The notes under the pieces were generated by a model. It made no database searches and had not been told where the DNA came from. It saw nothing but the letters and a program-made list of their open reading frames with translations. A stretch of DNA of 64,000 nt from contig NZ_SEBR01000027.1 of assembly GCF_004295795.1 (NCBI RefSeq), positions 1 to 64,000 on the forward strand, written 5' to 3'. The position numbers and the translations under genes were made by a program. How positions within the stretch are numbered: position 1 is the first letter of the stretch; each line of letters begins with the position of its first letter. This stretch comes from Flavobacterium sp. GTDB taxonomy: Bacteria; Bacteroidota; Bacteroidia; Flavobacteriales; Flavobacteriaceae. Below are positions 44,201 through 53,185 of the stretch, in pieces.

Positions 44201-44964
44201 GATTTTTGGATTTCGATGCGAGTCTTCCCTTCCGAAAAGGAAATCACGCAGATAAAGTGGCTTCGCACGATTTTGCCGTTGCGTTTTCCGGCTGTCCATT
44301 TTGGGGATTCCGCAAGTACGCGGGTGATTTCCTGCGACATCGGCATGCCTAGATTTCCGGAAGTTTTTATGTTTGTGATCGCGCCGTCCTTTTCGACGAT
44401 GCACATCACGCGCATGCTTCCGGTGAAGTTGGCTTTGTCAGGAATGTTCGCCTGAGCCGCCAAATAGTTTTCGAATTGAGAGATACCGCCCGGAAATTCG
44501 GTGTTTTTTTCAAGTTCTCTTGCAAAATAGACACTCGTATCTGTGTCGATTTCCTCTTTTGCACTGCCTTGGCCCGAAACGATTTCCTTGACGACAAGCA
44601 ACGAGGCGAACGTGCGGCAACGAACTGCCTTCCCGTCGACTTTCGCCGGTTTCCACTTTGGTGCGATTTTGGCCAAAAAGGCGTTGTCAGACTTGGAAAA
44701 CGCTCCGTTGTCACCGCTGGCCACGACTTTGGAGACACTTCCGTTTTTTTCGATCACGAGCCAGGCGTCGATTATGGAAGGTGCGTTTTTCTTTTTGGCC
44801 TCGAAAGCGGCTTGAAGCGCGTCGATAAACTTGTATTCGCCTCCCGGAAATTGGGGCGCGACCTGGACTTTTTCCGAATCGTAGATTTTTTCCTTGGTTT
44901 GGGCGTTCGAATTTGACGCTACCAGAAACAGTACGATTATCGTGAGAATAGTATTTGTTTTCAT
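44197..44964 (-). CDS. Exported protein with two TonB-C-like domains
   Basis: The 255-residue protein has a signal peptide (MKTNTILTIIVLFLVASNSNAQ) and two related modules, about 65-125 (VIEKNGSVSKVVASGD) and 175-250 (CIVEKDGAITNIKTSGNLG), each with the TonB C-terminal pattern. It lacks the Pro-rich arm and the long membrane helix of real TonB, so an energy-transducing role is doubtful. It overlaps both mutase subunit genes by 4 nt, so it is co-translated with them. Its link to the mutase is unexplained. Confidence 0.75.
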   Translation of the reverse strand: MKTNTILTIIVLFLVASNSNAQTKEKIYDSEKVQVAPQFPGGEYKFIDALQAAFEAKKKNAPSIIDAWLVIEKNGSVSKVVASGDNGAFSKSDNAFLAKIAPKWKPAKVDGKAVRCRTFASLLVVKEIVSGQGSAKEEIDTDTSVYFARELEKNTEFPGGISQFENYLAAQANIPDKANFTGSMRVMCIVEKDGAITNIKTSGNLGMPMSQEITRVLAESPKWTAGKRNGKIVRSHFICVISFSEGKTRIEIQKS

Positions 44965-46337
44965 TGTTTTGGATCGTTTTCAGATGCTAGTCTTTCTTGT
45001 TCGGATTTCTCGGCCAAACGCTTCTCGACCAAAGGCGCGAACAACGTCTTTTTGGCCTTTTGCTTGACGAACGGATACAACTCCAGATCGTCTTTCATTC
45101 GGTCGTTCTTGTTCGGATATTTGTTGGTTCCGATGAGGATTTCGTTTCCGGAATCGAACAAAGCCTGCTCTTTTTGGTCCGATTCTTTCACTTTTCGCTG
45201 GATCGATCCATCTTTCAGTTTCGCGACGAATCCGCCTTCCGCTTCCAATTCCTTGAACAGGATCAAAGTCTGGTTGGCGAGTTGTTGCGTGAGATTTTCT
45301 ATGTAATACGCGCCGTCTGACGCATTGGCGACTTTGTCGAAATAACTTTCAGATTTCAGGATCAGCAATTGGTTTCTCGAGATTCTTTCACCGAATTCGT
45401 TGCTTTTGTGGTAAAGCGCGTCATAAGGCAAATTGCAAACCGCGTCGGCCGAGCCCAAAATCGCGCTCATGCATTCGGTCGTGGTGCGCAACATGTTCAC
45501 GTTGTAGTCGTAAAGTGTTTTGTTGCGTTTTGTCGGAGTTGCCAGAATGTGGACTTTCGAATCGCTTCCGAATGCGTCGGCGACAGTTCGAAACAAGATT
45601 CTCAAAGCTCGCAATTTGGCAATCTCGAAGAAGTAATTCGGCCCGACCGAAACCTGGAAAAGCGTCGGTTTATCGATAGCGAATCGGTTGAAATATTCCG
45701 TTACGTGGCACAAAGCGTAGGCCAATTGCTGCACGATATTCGCTCCGGCGTTTTGGTAGATTCGCGCATCGACCGAAAAAACCGACAGATTTTTTACTTC
45801 GGATGCCAAACTTTTCAGGAATTCGTAATCGTCGGTTTTCGAGAACCAATTTCCGTCCTGAACCAAATGTCCTACGGGATCGATTGACGCGAAAACCGTG
45901 AAATTCCGGCCGTCAAGTGCTTTGTCCAAATGCCGGACGAAATCGATTGAGAGAAATTTCAAATCGAAGTAAAGCGTGAGATTTTCGAAAGTAAGTCCAG
46001 AAATGAGTTTTGCCACGTCGATCTTCTCGTCCGAAATCGCGAATCTCAAACTTTCGGCTCCGCGGTTTACCGAATCGTTGGCGCGTCTGGCCGACTTTTC
46101 GACATCGAAAACGAAGATTTCCTGACACACCAAAAACGGGTTTTCGGCAAAAGCGGAATGCGAAATCTGGGCGTCGTCGCGATGGTAAAACGGACGCACT
46201 TTGATGCCTTCGGGCGATTCCCAAACGAGGGTTTCGTTGAAATCGGCGCCTTTGAGCTCATATTGGATCTGCTGTTTCCACTGCTTCGAGGAAATGCCGC
46301 CGAACGCGCCAAATAAAGGGTTTGAAGTTGTACTCAC
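44961..46337 (-). CDS. scpB: Methylmalonyl-CoA mutase, small subunit
   Basis: The 458-residue subunit is homologous to the large one but lacks the DxHxxG cobalamin motif, so it is the structural partner. Shared blocks include YHVNMLRTT-like DYNVNMLRTTTECMSAILG and YIENLTQQLANQT. The start is placed at the GTG at 46337 because an exact TATATTTG promoter element (46355-46362, minus) lies just upstream and overlaps codons of the longer TTG-initiated frame (46367). The short 5' leader fits this group of organisms. Confidence 0.88.
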   Translation of the reverse strand: MSTTSNPLFGAFGGISSKQWKQQIQYELKGADFNETLVWESPEGIKVRPFYHRDDAQISHSAFAENPFLVCQEIFVFDVEKSARRANDSVNRGAESLRFAISDEKIDVAKLISGLTFENLTLYFDLKFLSIDFVRHLDKALDGRNFTVFASIDPVGHLVQDGNWFSKTDDYEFLKSLASEVKNLSVFSVDARIYQNAGANIVQQLAYALCHVTEYFNRFAIDKPTLFQVSVGPNYFFEIAKLRALRILFRTVADAFGSDSKVHILATPTKRNKTLYDYNVNMLRTTTECMSAILGSADAVCNLPYDALYHKSNEFGERISRNQLLILKSESYFDKVANASDGAYYIENLTQQLANQTLILFKELEAEGGFVAKLKDGSIQRKVKESDQKEQALFDSGNEILIGTNKYPNKNDRMKDDLELYPFVKQKAKKTLFAPLVEKRLAEKSEQERLASENDPKQ

Positions 46338-46354
46338 GGTAAATTCTTGAGTCG

Positions 46355-46362
46355 CAAATATA
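46355..46362 (-). promoter_or_regulatory. Predicted -7 box TATATTTG of the mutase operon
   Basis: On the minus strand this is an exact TAnnTTTG element, 17 nt before the GTG at 46337. A TTC lies 18 nt upstream instead of TTG. It decides the choice of start codon. Confidence 0.6.
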
Positions 46363-46373
46363 GGCAATTGCGG

Positions 46374-47231
46374 TCAAGCCGAAAGACGGGCGTTGTCGGT
46401 ATTTCGGAATCGCATCGGCGAAAGTCCTTTCTTTTTGAGAAAAACGCGGTTAAAATACGTAAGACTTTCAAAACCAGCTTCGGAGGCGATCTCGCGCACC
46501 GTCAAATCTGTGTCGGTCAACAAAAGACAGGCGTTGGCGATCCTGATTTCGTTCACGTAGTCTGAAAAACTCGTCTTCATATTCCTGGCGAAAAACTTGC
46601 AGAAAGCGCTTTTGGAAAGCGAAACGAGATTCGCGGCTTTTTGGAGTTCGATGTGCTCGGATGCATTTTCGTGGACGTAACGGCAAACTTTGTTGATTCG
46701 GCCTGCGTTTTCGGGATTTCTACTTCCCGAATAAACCGTCGAGGACAAAGCCACGCTTCCTACCTGACTCAATTTCTCGAGAATTTCCAACAATGAGGTG
46801 ATCTTTTCGAGTCCCGTTTTTTGCGATAATTCGAGCAGCGATTTCGTAATTTGGGTTGTCGGATTCGGAAAGAAACTGCCGCGCGCGCAATGTTCGAGCA
46901 AGTCCAAAATGTTACGGCATTCGTACAGGCCTGAAAATCTTTTGATGAATTCGGACGAAAACTGGATCACGACAGCAGACGATTTCCTGGCATTTCTGGT
47001 TTCGTTCGACCAAGTGTGGGGCAATTCCGGCCCGATCAAAACCAGATCGCCTGTTTCAAAACTTTCGTGGCTGTCGCCGATGATGCGCTTTCCCGAACCT
47101 TCGGTGATCAACGTGAGTTCGTATTCCGGATGGTAATGCCACTTGAATTCGAAGTTTGGCAACTCGAACGCGTAGGCCACAAATGCGTCCTTTCCTTTAA
47201 TCGTTTCAACGTTTTCTAAGGTCGCTTTCAT
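46374..47231 (-). CDS. AraC-family transcriptional regulator
   Basis: The 285-residue regulator has an N-terminal cupin (FKWHYHPEYELTLITEGSGKRIIG) and a C-terminal double helix-turn-helix (SLSKSAFCKFFARNMKTSFSDYVNEIR, then LTVREIASEAGFESLTYFNRVFLKKKG). It starts at ATG 47231. The frame can extend to a TTG, which is less likely. It is divergent from a phytanoyl-CoA dioxygenase-like gene, which is its most likely target. The effector is unknown. Confidence 0.9.
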   Translation of the reverse strand: MKATLENVETIKGKDAFVAYAFELPNFEFKWHYHPEYELTLITEGSGKRIIGDSHESFETGDLVLIGPELPHTWSNETRNARKSSAVVIQFSSEFIKRFSGLYECRNILDLLEHCARGSFFPNPTTQITKSLLELSQKTGLEKITSLLEILEKLSQVGSVALSSTVYSGSRNPENAGRINKVCRYVHENASEHIELQKAANLVSLSKSAFCKFFARNMKTSFSDYVNEIRIANACLLLTDTDLTVREIASEAGFESLTYFNRVFLKKKGLSPMRFRNTDNARLSA

Positions 47232-47262
47232 ACTATGTGGATTCAAGGGTTTCTTCTAACCT

Positions 47263-47270
47263 CAAATTTA
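47263..47270 (-). promoter_or_regulatory. Predicted -7 box TAAATTTG of the AraC gene
   Basis: An exact TAnnTTTG match 31 nt before the AraC start. No clear TTG is found at the expected spacing. Confidence 0.45.
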
Positions 47271-47356
47271 GTCAATATGGTGTCATATTTTGGCTATTTC
47301 GTGTCGGGAAGTGCGTTTTGTTTACGATAGCTTTATAAAACTCAAAAAAACTGGAC

Positions 47357-48169
47357 ATGGATTGCGATTTCGGTTTACTCGACGAACCGTTTGCACTTGC
47401 AAAGGAGCAAATAGAATTTTACGACAAAAACCGTTTCATCAAACTAAAACACGTTCTTGACCAACCGATACTCGAGCATTTCAATAAGGCGATTTCTGAC
47501 TGCGTAAACCGATTGAACACGCAGGAAATCCCGATGGAAAATCGCGACACTTACGGAAAAGCTTTTCTCCAATTGTTTAACCTATGGCTTGAAGACAGCC
47601 TTGTTAAACCTTTGGTTTTCAGCAAACGTATCTCTGGCATTGTTTCGGAGCTTTTAAAAGTTCGCGGGGTGCGAATTTACCACGATCAGGCGCTTTTCAA
47701 AGAAGCGAGCGGCGGCATAACACCTTGGCACGCAGATCAATACTATTGGCCGCTCGATTCCGACAAGACCATTACCGCGTGGATTCCGCTCCAGGCGACT
47801 CCGCTCGAAATGGGGCCGCTTGAATTCAGTGCCGGAAGCCACGTCATCGTCGAAGGCCGTGAGCTTGGAATTGGTGATAAATCGGAAAACGAGATCTCGA
47901 AAAAATTGCGCGTCACCGATTTCGAGCACGTGATAGAACCGTTCGATGCAGGCGAAATCTCGTTCCATTCGGGCTGGATTTTTCACCGCGCCGGCGTCAA
48001 CAAAACGGCTCAGACCCGAAAAGTGATGACCATCATTTACATGGACATCGACATGAAATTGAAAGCGCCCGAGAATGAAAGCCAGGAACACGATTGGAAA
48101 AAATGGTGTCCCGGAGCCGAGATCGGAAAACAGATTGACACACCTTTAAACCCGGTTTTATTTCCCTGA
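47357..48169 (+). CDS. Phytanoyl-CoA dioxygenase-family oxygenase
   Basis: The 270-residue Fe(II)/2-oxoglutarate oxygenase has the metal motif WHADQYYWP (His and Asp) and a distal His in SGWIFHRAGVN, with an Arg nearby for 2-oxoglutarate. It hydroxylates an unknown small molecule. The divergent AraC regulator suggests induction by a substrate of carbon catabolism. Confidence 0.85.
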   Translation: MDCDFGLLDEPFALAKEQIEFYDKNRFIKLKHVLDQPILEHFNKAISDCVNRLNTQEIPMENRDTYGKAFLQLFNLWLEDSLVKPLVFSKRISGIVSELLKVRGVRIYHDQALFKEASGGITPWHADQYYWPLDSDKTITAWIPLQATPLEMGPLEFSAGSHVIVEGRELGIGDKSENEISKKLRVTDFEHVIEPFDAGEISFHSGWIFHRAGVNKTAQTRKVMTIIYMDIDMKLKAPENESQEHDWKKWCPGAEIGKQIDTPLNPVLFP

Positions 48170-48264
48170 ATTGTAATTGACACATGTACGTTGGGGTTCT
48201 AAAAAATAGCCGGTCGATTTTTTGAGAGACGTTCAGCGCGTTTTTTCAGGGGCCGAAATCGATC

Positions 48265-48332
48265 GCGCAGTCCGGGTTTTTGAAATTGGATACAAACAAC
48301 TAAATACCACTTTTTTGTCCGCGGGACTGCGC
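48265..48332. repeat. Inverted repeat GCGCAGTCC / GGACTGCGC
   Basis: A perfect 9-bp pair spans 68 bp between the dioxygenase and GH13 genes. It is followed by AAATCCCAAATTCCAAATTCC, a sequence type also found beside the CCGATAGCTATCGG blocks. Confidence 0.55.
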
Positions 48333-48448
48333 CTTTGAGCGTGGTGCAGTCTAATGCGGATACTTTTTGAAAATCCCAAATTCCAAATTCCAGCCCTAAT
48401 GGATGTCGGGACAGATCCAAAATCCGAACTTTGTCCAAAATCAATCCG

Positions 48449-50017
48449 ATGCAAAAACCGAAACTGCTATCGCTACTTCGACTGCAACTGCTGCTGCTGC
48501 TGCTGCCGCTGCTGTTACTATTTTTTACTGAAAACGCAAGAGCGCAAAACGAAGTCTTCTACCACGTCTTCCAGCGCAGTTTTTTCGATTCCGATGGCGA
48601 CTCGCACGGCGATTTGAAAGGCATCGAACAAAAACTCGATTATCTTCAGGACCTGGGCGTGAACACGATTTTGCTGACGCCTTTGTATCAGTCGGATTTT
48701 TACCACAATTACTTCGCCTCTGACTTTGAGAAAATCGATCCCGAATACGGAAGAATGGACGATTACATCGAGCTCGTCAAACAAGTGCACAAACGGGGCA
48801 TGAAAATCTATCAGGACGTGGAAATGCAATATGTGGCGGGTACGCATCCATGGTTTTCGCAAGGTTTCGGCAATCCGAAGTCGAAATTTTCAGATTATCT
48901 CGTCTATGAAGATTTGGCGAACAAAAAGCCTTGGTATTTCTGGGGAATCGAGGAATTCGCGACTTATGACGGTCGAAAGGAAAAGATAATCACGGTAAAC
49001 ATGGCGAGCAAAAACGTCAAGGCCTACACCCAAAAAGTGCTCGAATTCTGGATGGATCCGAACAAGGACGGAAAGTTCGACGACGGCGTGGACGGCTTCC
49101 GCCTCGATCACATGATGGACGATCTCGACAATGCCAAAAAGCTCCCGAATCTGTTCGAGACCTTCTGGACGCCTTTGTTCGCGAACCTCAAGGCGAAAAA
49201 TCCGAAGTTGAAATTGTTGGCCGAACAGGCAAAATGGGCGTCTTTCGGACACGATTATTTCGAGAAAGGAAACGTCGATTTCGTGTTTGCGTTCCGACTC
49301 AAGTTCGCGATCACAAAATTCGACAAATCGGAAATCGAAAAAGCCGCCGACAGTACGTTTCTGTACAATCCGACAGCAAAAAACCAGATCGTGTTCCTCG
49401 AAAATCACGACACGAAAAGATTCGCTTCCGAGCCCGGAATGACATCGGAAAAAACAAAGGCCGCGATCGCTATCCAACTTTTGATTGGCGGCATTCCGTC
49501 CTTGTATTACGGACAGGAAATCGGAATGAAAGGCGAGCAACGGGAATTGGGAAGTTCGGACGGAAACGACATCGGGATTCGCGAAGCCTTCGATTGGTAT
49601 AAGGAAGAAAGCGGAAAAGGCACGGCGAATTGGTACAAAAATTCGGGTCCGTGGTGGGAAAACCGCTTCAATCGGTCGAACGACGGAATTTCGCTCGAAG
49701 AACAAAAAACTGACGCGAATTCGCTGTGGAACCATTATCGGAAATTACTCAAACTGCGAGCCGAAAACAAAGCATTGACTTACGGAAGCTATTCGAAAGT
49801 CACGAACGGAAATCCAGAAATACTGAGTTTTGCCAGAAGTTTCGAAGGCCAGAAAGTCCTGGTCTTCGTGAATCTGTCCGATAAAAAACAGGCGACTTTG
49901 GCTTCGGTCGATACGCGTTCGGTACAAAATCTGGCCGGAGAAAACGCTTCGGTCGAAAACGGACGTGTCGCTGTTGTTTTGCCCGCTTACGGTTTTTCGG
50001 TTTCGGTTTTCAGATAA
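48449..50017 (+). CDS. GH13-family alpha-amylase-like enzyme
   Basis: The 522-residue exported enzyme starts at ATG 48449. Its signal peptide includes a Leu run encoded by six consecutive CTG codons (48488-48505). The GH13 motifs are present: DGFRLDHMMDD with the nucleophile Asp, LLAEQAKW with the acid/base Glu, and FLENHDTKRF with the transition-state Asp. It probably cuts alpha-glucans in the periplasm. It is 20 kb away from the GH97 locus and stands alone. Confidence 0.88.
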   Translation: MQKPKLLSLLRLQLLLLLLPLLLLFFTENARAQNEVFYHVFQRSFFDSDGDSHGDLKGIEQKLDYLQDLGVNTILLTPLYQSDFYHNYFASDFEKIDPEYGRMDDYIELVKQVHKRGMKIYQDVEMQYVAGTHPWFSQGFGNPKSKFSDYLVYEDLANKKPWYFWGIEEFATYDGRKEKIITVNMASKNVKAYTQKVLEFWMDPNKDGKFDDGVDGFRLDHMMDDLDNAKKLPNLFETFWTPLFANLKAKNPKLKLLAEQAKWASFGHDYFEKGNVDFVFAFRLKFAITKFDKSEIEKAADSTFLYNPTAKNQIVFLENHDTKRFASEPGMTSEKTKAAIAIQLLIGGIPSLYYGQEIGMKGEQRELGSSDGNDIGIREAFDWYKEESGKGTANWYKNSGPWWENRFNRSNDGISLEEQKTDANSLWNHYRKLLKLRAENKALTYGSYSKVTNGNPEILSFARSFEGQKVLVFVNLSDKKQATLASVDTRSVQNLAGENASVENGRVAVVLPAYGFSVSVFR

Positions 50018-50048
50018 ATCCGGCACACTTCCAAAAAATTCCGAGCAT

Positions 50049-50073
50049 AAAAAAAACCGACTGTTTAGCCGGT
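50049..50073 (-). terminator. Terminator of the lipoprotein gene
   Basis: On the minus strand ACCGGCT pairs with AGTCGGT-type sequence and is followed by eight T, about 30 nt after the stop of the minus-strand gene. The hairpin may also help end transcription from the converging GH13 gene. Confidence 0.75.
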
Positions 50074-50100
50074 CTTTCTTTCAAAAAATATCGCGTTTAC

Positions 50101-50556
50101 TTATTGAGCCGCTTTTGTAAAAGTGTATTCTTCAGTAAAGTTGACTCCGTTGATTGCCTCAACATATTTCACTTTCAGTTTTGTAGCCGAAACGCTGACA
50201 ACCGTAAATGTTTCAGTATCTACGTTTGTCCCGGAAACAGTAACGTCTTTTCCGTCGATTGTCCAGCTTGCGGCAGTCGTGTCAAGGTCGCAATCGCTGC
50301 TCCAGTAATCACCTAGCGTGAAAGTTCCGTTTTCTGCGAATTGGATGTAGTCTTTTGAACAGCCTGGCTCGTTTTCAGAGTAAGCCTGTTCTGGTTGAAG
50401 CACTTGTCCAGCAGCCGTGACTTTCTCGGTGTCGTGCTCCCATTTTCCGATCAATTTTGCAGACGAAACACCGCCGTTTCCACCGTCATCGCTACCACAA
50501 GAGTTCAACGAAACGATTGCCAATGCCATTGAGGCGACCATAAATAATTTTTTCAT
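50101..50556 (-). CDS. Small lipocalin-like lipoprotein
   Basis: The 151-residue lipoprotein starts at ATG 50556 (MKKLFMVASMALAIVSLNSCGSDDGGN) with the lipid-modified Cys at 20 and acidic residues soon after, suggesting surface display. The rest is a small beta-barrel pattern (LIGKWEHDTEKV, IQFAENGTFTLGDYW, SWTIDGKDVTVSG) like lipocalin-like domains of Bacteroidota. Ligand unknown. Confidence 0.75.
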   Translation of the reverse strand: MKKLFMVASMALAIVSLNSCGSDDGGNGGVSSAKLIGKWEHDTEKVTAAGQVLQPEQAYSENEPGCSKDYIQFAENGTFTLGDYWSSDCDLDTTAASWTIDGKDVTVSGTNVDTETFTVVSVSATKLKVKYVEAINGVNFTEEYTFTKAAQ

Positions 50557-50730
50557 GTTTTGTTTTGTTTTATTTTTTGTTAAGGTTCGGTGCAAGAGTA
50601 ATGGATATCCATCGATTTAACAAATTTTTTACGGGAAAAGTAATCGTTATTTTCAGATGCCTTTCATCCCATATCAAAATCGCAGTTTTTGGGGATTTTC
50701 GTCGGTCTAAAAAAGGCGGCGGGGTTTGAT

Positions 50731-50738
50731 TATCTTTG
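50731..50738 (+). promoter_or_regulatory. Predicted -7 box TATCTTTG of udk
   Basis: An exact TAnnTTTG match 19 nt before the udk ATG at 50758, which rules out the longer frame from 50689. Confidence 0.6.
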
Positions 50739-50757
50739 CGCCCGAAAAAACCTCCTT

Positions 50758-51366
50758 ATGTTGATTATTGGTATAGCAGGCGGAACGGGAAGCGGCAAAA
50801 CGACCGTGGTTCGCCAGATCATGAACGAGATTCCCGAAGAGGAAGTGGGCGTGATTTCCCAAGATCATTACTATCGCGAAACCACGCACTTGAATTTTGA
50901 CGAGCGCGCCCTGATCAATTTCGACCATCCGCGGGCGATCGATTTCGAGTTGCTGACCAAACATCTGAAGGCCTTGAAAGCAGGCGAAACGATAGATCAG
51001 CCGATTTATTCGTTCGTGACGCACAACCGCACTGACGACACGATTTCGACGCATCCGAGAAAGGTAATGATCGTTGAAGGCATCCTGATTTTGGCCAATC
51101 CGGAGTTGCGCGAACTTTTCGACATCAAGATTTTCGTACACGCCGATTCCGACGAACGTTTGATAAGACGACTCAAAAGAGACATTGCCGAACGCGGCCG
51201 TGACATGGAAGAAGTCTTGCAACGCTACCAAAAGACGTTGAAGCCGATGCACGAGCAGTTCATCGAACCTACCAAAGCTTACGCCGATATCATCATTCCG
51301 AACGACAAATACAATACGGTCGCCATCGATGTGGTTCGCGCGGTAATCCATCAAAGGATTCTGTAA
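50758..51366 (+). CDS. udk: Uridine kinase
   Basis: The 202-residue P-loop kinase phosphorylates uridine and cytidine in the salvage pathway. It has the P-loop GGTGSGKTT near residue 8, DHYYRETTHLNFD, NFDHPRAIDFELL and RLIRRLKRDIAERGRD. The start at 50758 follows the promoter and gives the conserved N-terminus MLIIGIAGGTG. The divIC gene is 86 nt downstream on the same strand. Confidence 0.95.
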   Translation: MLIIGIAGGTGSGKTTVVRQIMNEIPEEEVGVISQDHYYRETTHLNFDERALINFDHPRAIDFELLTKHLKALKAGETIDQPIYSFVTHNRTDDTISTHPRKVMIVEGILILANPELRELFDIKIFVHADSDERLIRRLKRDIAERGRDMEEVLQRYQKTLKPMHEQFIEPTKAYADIIIPNDKYNTVAIDVVRAVIHQRIL

Positions 51367-51452
51367 TCCTGCCATTTATTTTCTACATTTAGGAGCTTTT
51401 CGGGAACGTTCGCCTTTTTGGGGATTTCGATTTTCGGATAAAAACCAAACCC

Positions 51453-51812
51453 ATGTCAGAGGAAGTCAAACCGGAGAAAAAACAGAAAAAGAAACGCAAA
51501 TGGATGCGCTTCGTGGGCAACCGCTATGTGCTCGTATTATTGTTTTTCCTTGCCTGGATCTTGTTTCTCGACAATTATTCGTGGCTGAACCACAAAATGC
51601 TCGACAGCGAAATCGACGAGCTCGAGGAAAATAAAACATACTACGAAACCGAGATCAAGCGCGATTCCCAAAACATCAAATTGCTCAAGAATCCTGACCA
51701 GATCGAACGCTACGCACGCGAAAAATACTACATGAAACGCGACAGCGAGGACATTTACATCATCGAATACGAAGGCGAAAAGAAAGACACAAGCGGTTAT
51801 GTTCCGAATTGA
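51453..51812 (+). CDS. divIC: DivIC/FtsB-type septum formation protein
   Basis: The 119-residue single-pass protein has a basic cytoplasmic tail (KPEKKQKKKRKWMRF), one membrane helix (YVLVLLFFLAWILFLD) and a periplasmic coiled coil ending ALARE-like as PDQIERYAREKYYMKRD, the FtsB/DivIC signature. It supports the divisome. Confidence 0.88.
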   Translation: MSEEVKPEKKQKKKRKWMRFVGNRYVLVLLFFLAWILFLDNYSWLNHKMLDSEIDELEENKTYYETEIKRDSQNIKLLKNPDQIERYAREKYYMKRDSEDIYIIEYEGEKKDTSGYVPN

Positions 51813-51821
51813 TCCGACAAC

Positions 51822-52235
51822 ATGATTCGTATTTTGATTGACCCGATGGGCGACGGACACAGCGATTTATGGCTCAAAGTCGACGCATTTCCGACATTTT
51901 CCCAAATCGCCGACAGCTATTATTTGGGTACTGATCCAGAAATTTCTTCGGTGTCGGAAAAAGCAAAAAATCTCATCTCGTCCTGGATCGAAAAAATCGC
52001 CGAACTCGATTTGAACCAAAGTATCTTATTGGCTTTCGATATCTCGGATGAATACGTTTCCGGCTTTCGGATGACTTTCGGACGCAAGGGAATTTTCGTG
52101 AAATATCTGACTTGCCGCGATTCCAGATTCGATTCTTCATCAGATTTCACATCGGATCCCGACCAAAATTGGCTTTTGGACAAAACCGCGATGCTCGAAA
52201 ATCTCACTTGGAGTTTGAGCCGCTTGAAACACTAA
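51822..52235 (+). CDS. Hypothetical protein after divIC
   Basis: This 137-residue protein is not recognised. It is soluble and acidic, with a mixed alpha/beta pattern and a central helix (SSVSEKAKNLISSWIEKIAEL), and shows no catalytic motif. It begins 9 nt after divIC and is probably co-transcribed. The opening MIRILIDPMGDGHSDLWLK is distinctive for homology searches. Confidence 0.65.
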   Translation: MIRILIDPMGDGHSDLWLKVDAFPTFSQIADSYYLGTDPEISSVSEKAKNLISSWIEKIAELDLNQSILLAFDISDEYVSGFRMTFGRKGIFVKYLTCRDSRFDSSSDFTSDPDQNWLLDKTAMLENLTWSLSRLKH

Positions 52236-52336
52236 AAATTTACGGTTTCGTGAGATTCGCGCACGTGGTTTAAAAATTTTGCCACGAATGCACGAATCTC
52301 CCGATAAAATTATAGAGGAAATTTTCCATTTTAAAT

Positions 52337-52366
52337 TTGGAATATTTCCACAAATTGTTATTTTTG
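52337..52366 (+). promoter_or_regulatory. Promoter of LexA-like gene (TTG-N19-TATTTTTG)
   Basis: TTG at 52337-52339 and TATTTTTG at 52359-52366 are 19 nt apart, a full match. Only four bases separate the -7 box from the ATG at 52371, so the transcript would start at or within a few nt of the start codon. Confidence 0.75.
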
Positions 52367-52370
52367 GCAA

Positions 52371-53129
52371 ATGGACGAAAAACTGCCGATAGAATCCCTC
52401 AAAATCAAGCAACTGCGACAACAGCTCAACTTGACGCAACAGGCTTTTGCCGACGCTATCCAACTCAAAGGAAGTGTCGCCGATATCGAAAGAGGAAAAG
52501 TTAGATTGCCCGGAGCCGCCGTGGCCAAACTCTTACAGGTTTTTGGAATCAATCCGCTTTGGATTTATGGCGATAGCGACGACCAGATGCTGGAAATCAA
52601 GACCTCGATCTTGCCCAAGGTCGTTACGCTCGATGCCAACGACAACGAGAACATCGCGATGGTGAACGTGAAAGCTTCGGCCGGCTACGCCCACAATTTG
52701 ATGGACGTCGATTATTACGATACGCTTCCGGCTTTTCAGTTGCCTTTGCCAGAATACAAAAACGCGAGCTTCCGAGCCTTTCAGGTTCAGGGTGACAGCA
52801 TGCTTCCGGTTTTGAGTCAGGGCGAATGGATCATCGGGAAGTCTCAGGAATCACTTTCGGATCTGTCCGAAAAACAAATTTATGTCGTCGTGCTCGCCGA
52901 TACCGTTGTGGTCAAAAAAGTCAGGATGTACGCTTCGCGATTGCGGTTGATTTCTTTGAATTCGCTTTATCCGCCAATCGATGTGAATCCGAAAGAAATC
53001 AGGGAAGTCTGGAAAGTGACCGCCAAGATTACCACCAATCTCGAAGAACCCGCTTCTACTTTAGACGATCTCACGCGTGAAATGCGCGAAGGTTTCGTGA
53101 GTTTGCGGTCTTTATTGGGAAATAGTTGA
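52371..53129 (+). CDS. XRE-type repressor with S24 (LexA-like) peptidase
   Basis: The 252-residue protein joins an N-terminal helix-turn-helix (LRQQLNLTQQAFADAIQLKG) to a C-terminal S24 serine-lysine peptidase: Ser143 in GDSMLP, Lys at 182/183 in VVVKKVR, and a possible Ala-Gly self-cleavage site at 103-104 (ASAGYAH). This is the architecture of LexA- or phage-repressor-type regulators that self-cleave on DNA damage. No prophage genes are nearby, so it is probably a host regulator. Confidence 0.85.
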   Translation: MDEKLPIESLKIKQLRQQLNLTQQAFADAIQLKGSVADIERGKVRLPGAAVAKLLQVFGINPLWIYGDSDDQMLEIKTSILPKVVTLDANDNENIAMVNVKASAGYAHNLMDVDYYDTLPAFQLPLPEYKNASFRAFQVQGDSMLPVLSQGEWIIGKSQESLSDLSEKQIYVVVLADTVVVKKVRMYASRLRLISLNSLYPPIDVNPKEIREVWKVTAKITTNLEEPASTLDDLTREMREGFVSLRSLLGNS

Positions 53130-53185
53130 GAAGCGAAGGAAGCATTTTGGTTTCCACGATAATCTGGGAAAAATGGATATTTTAG

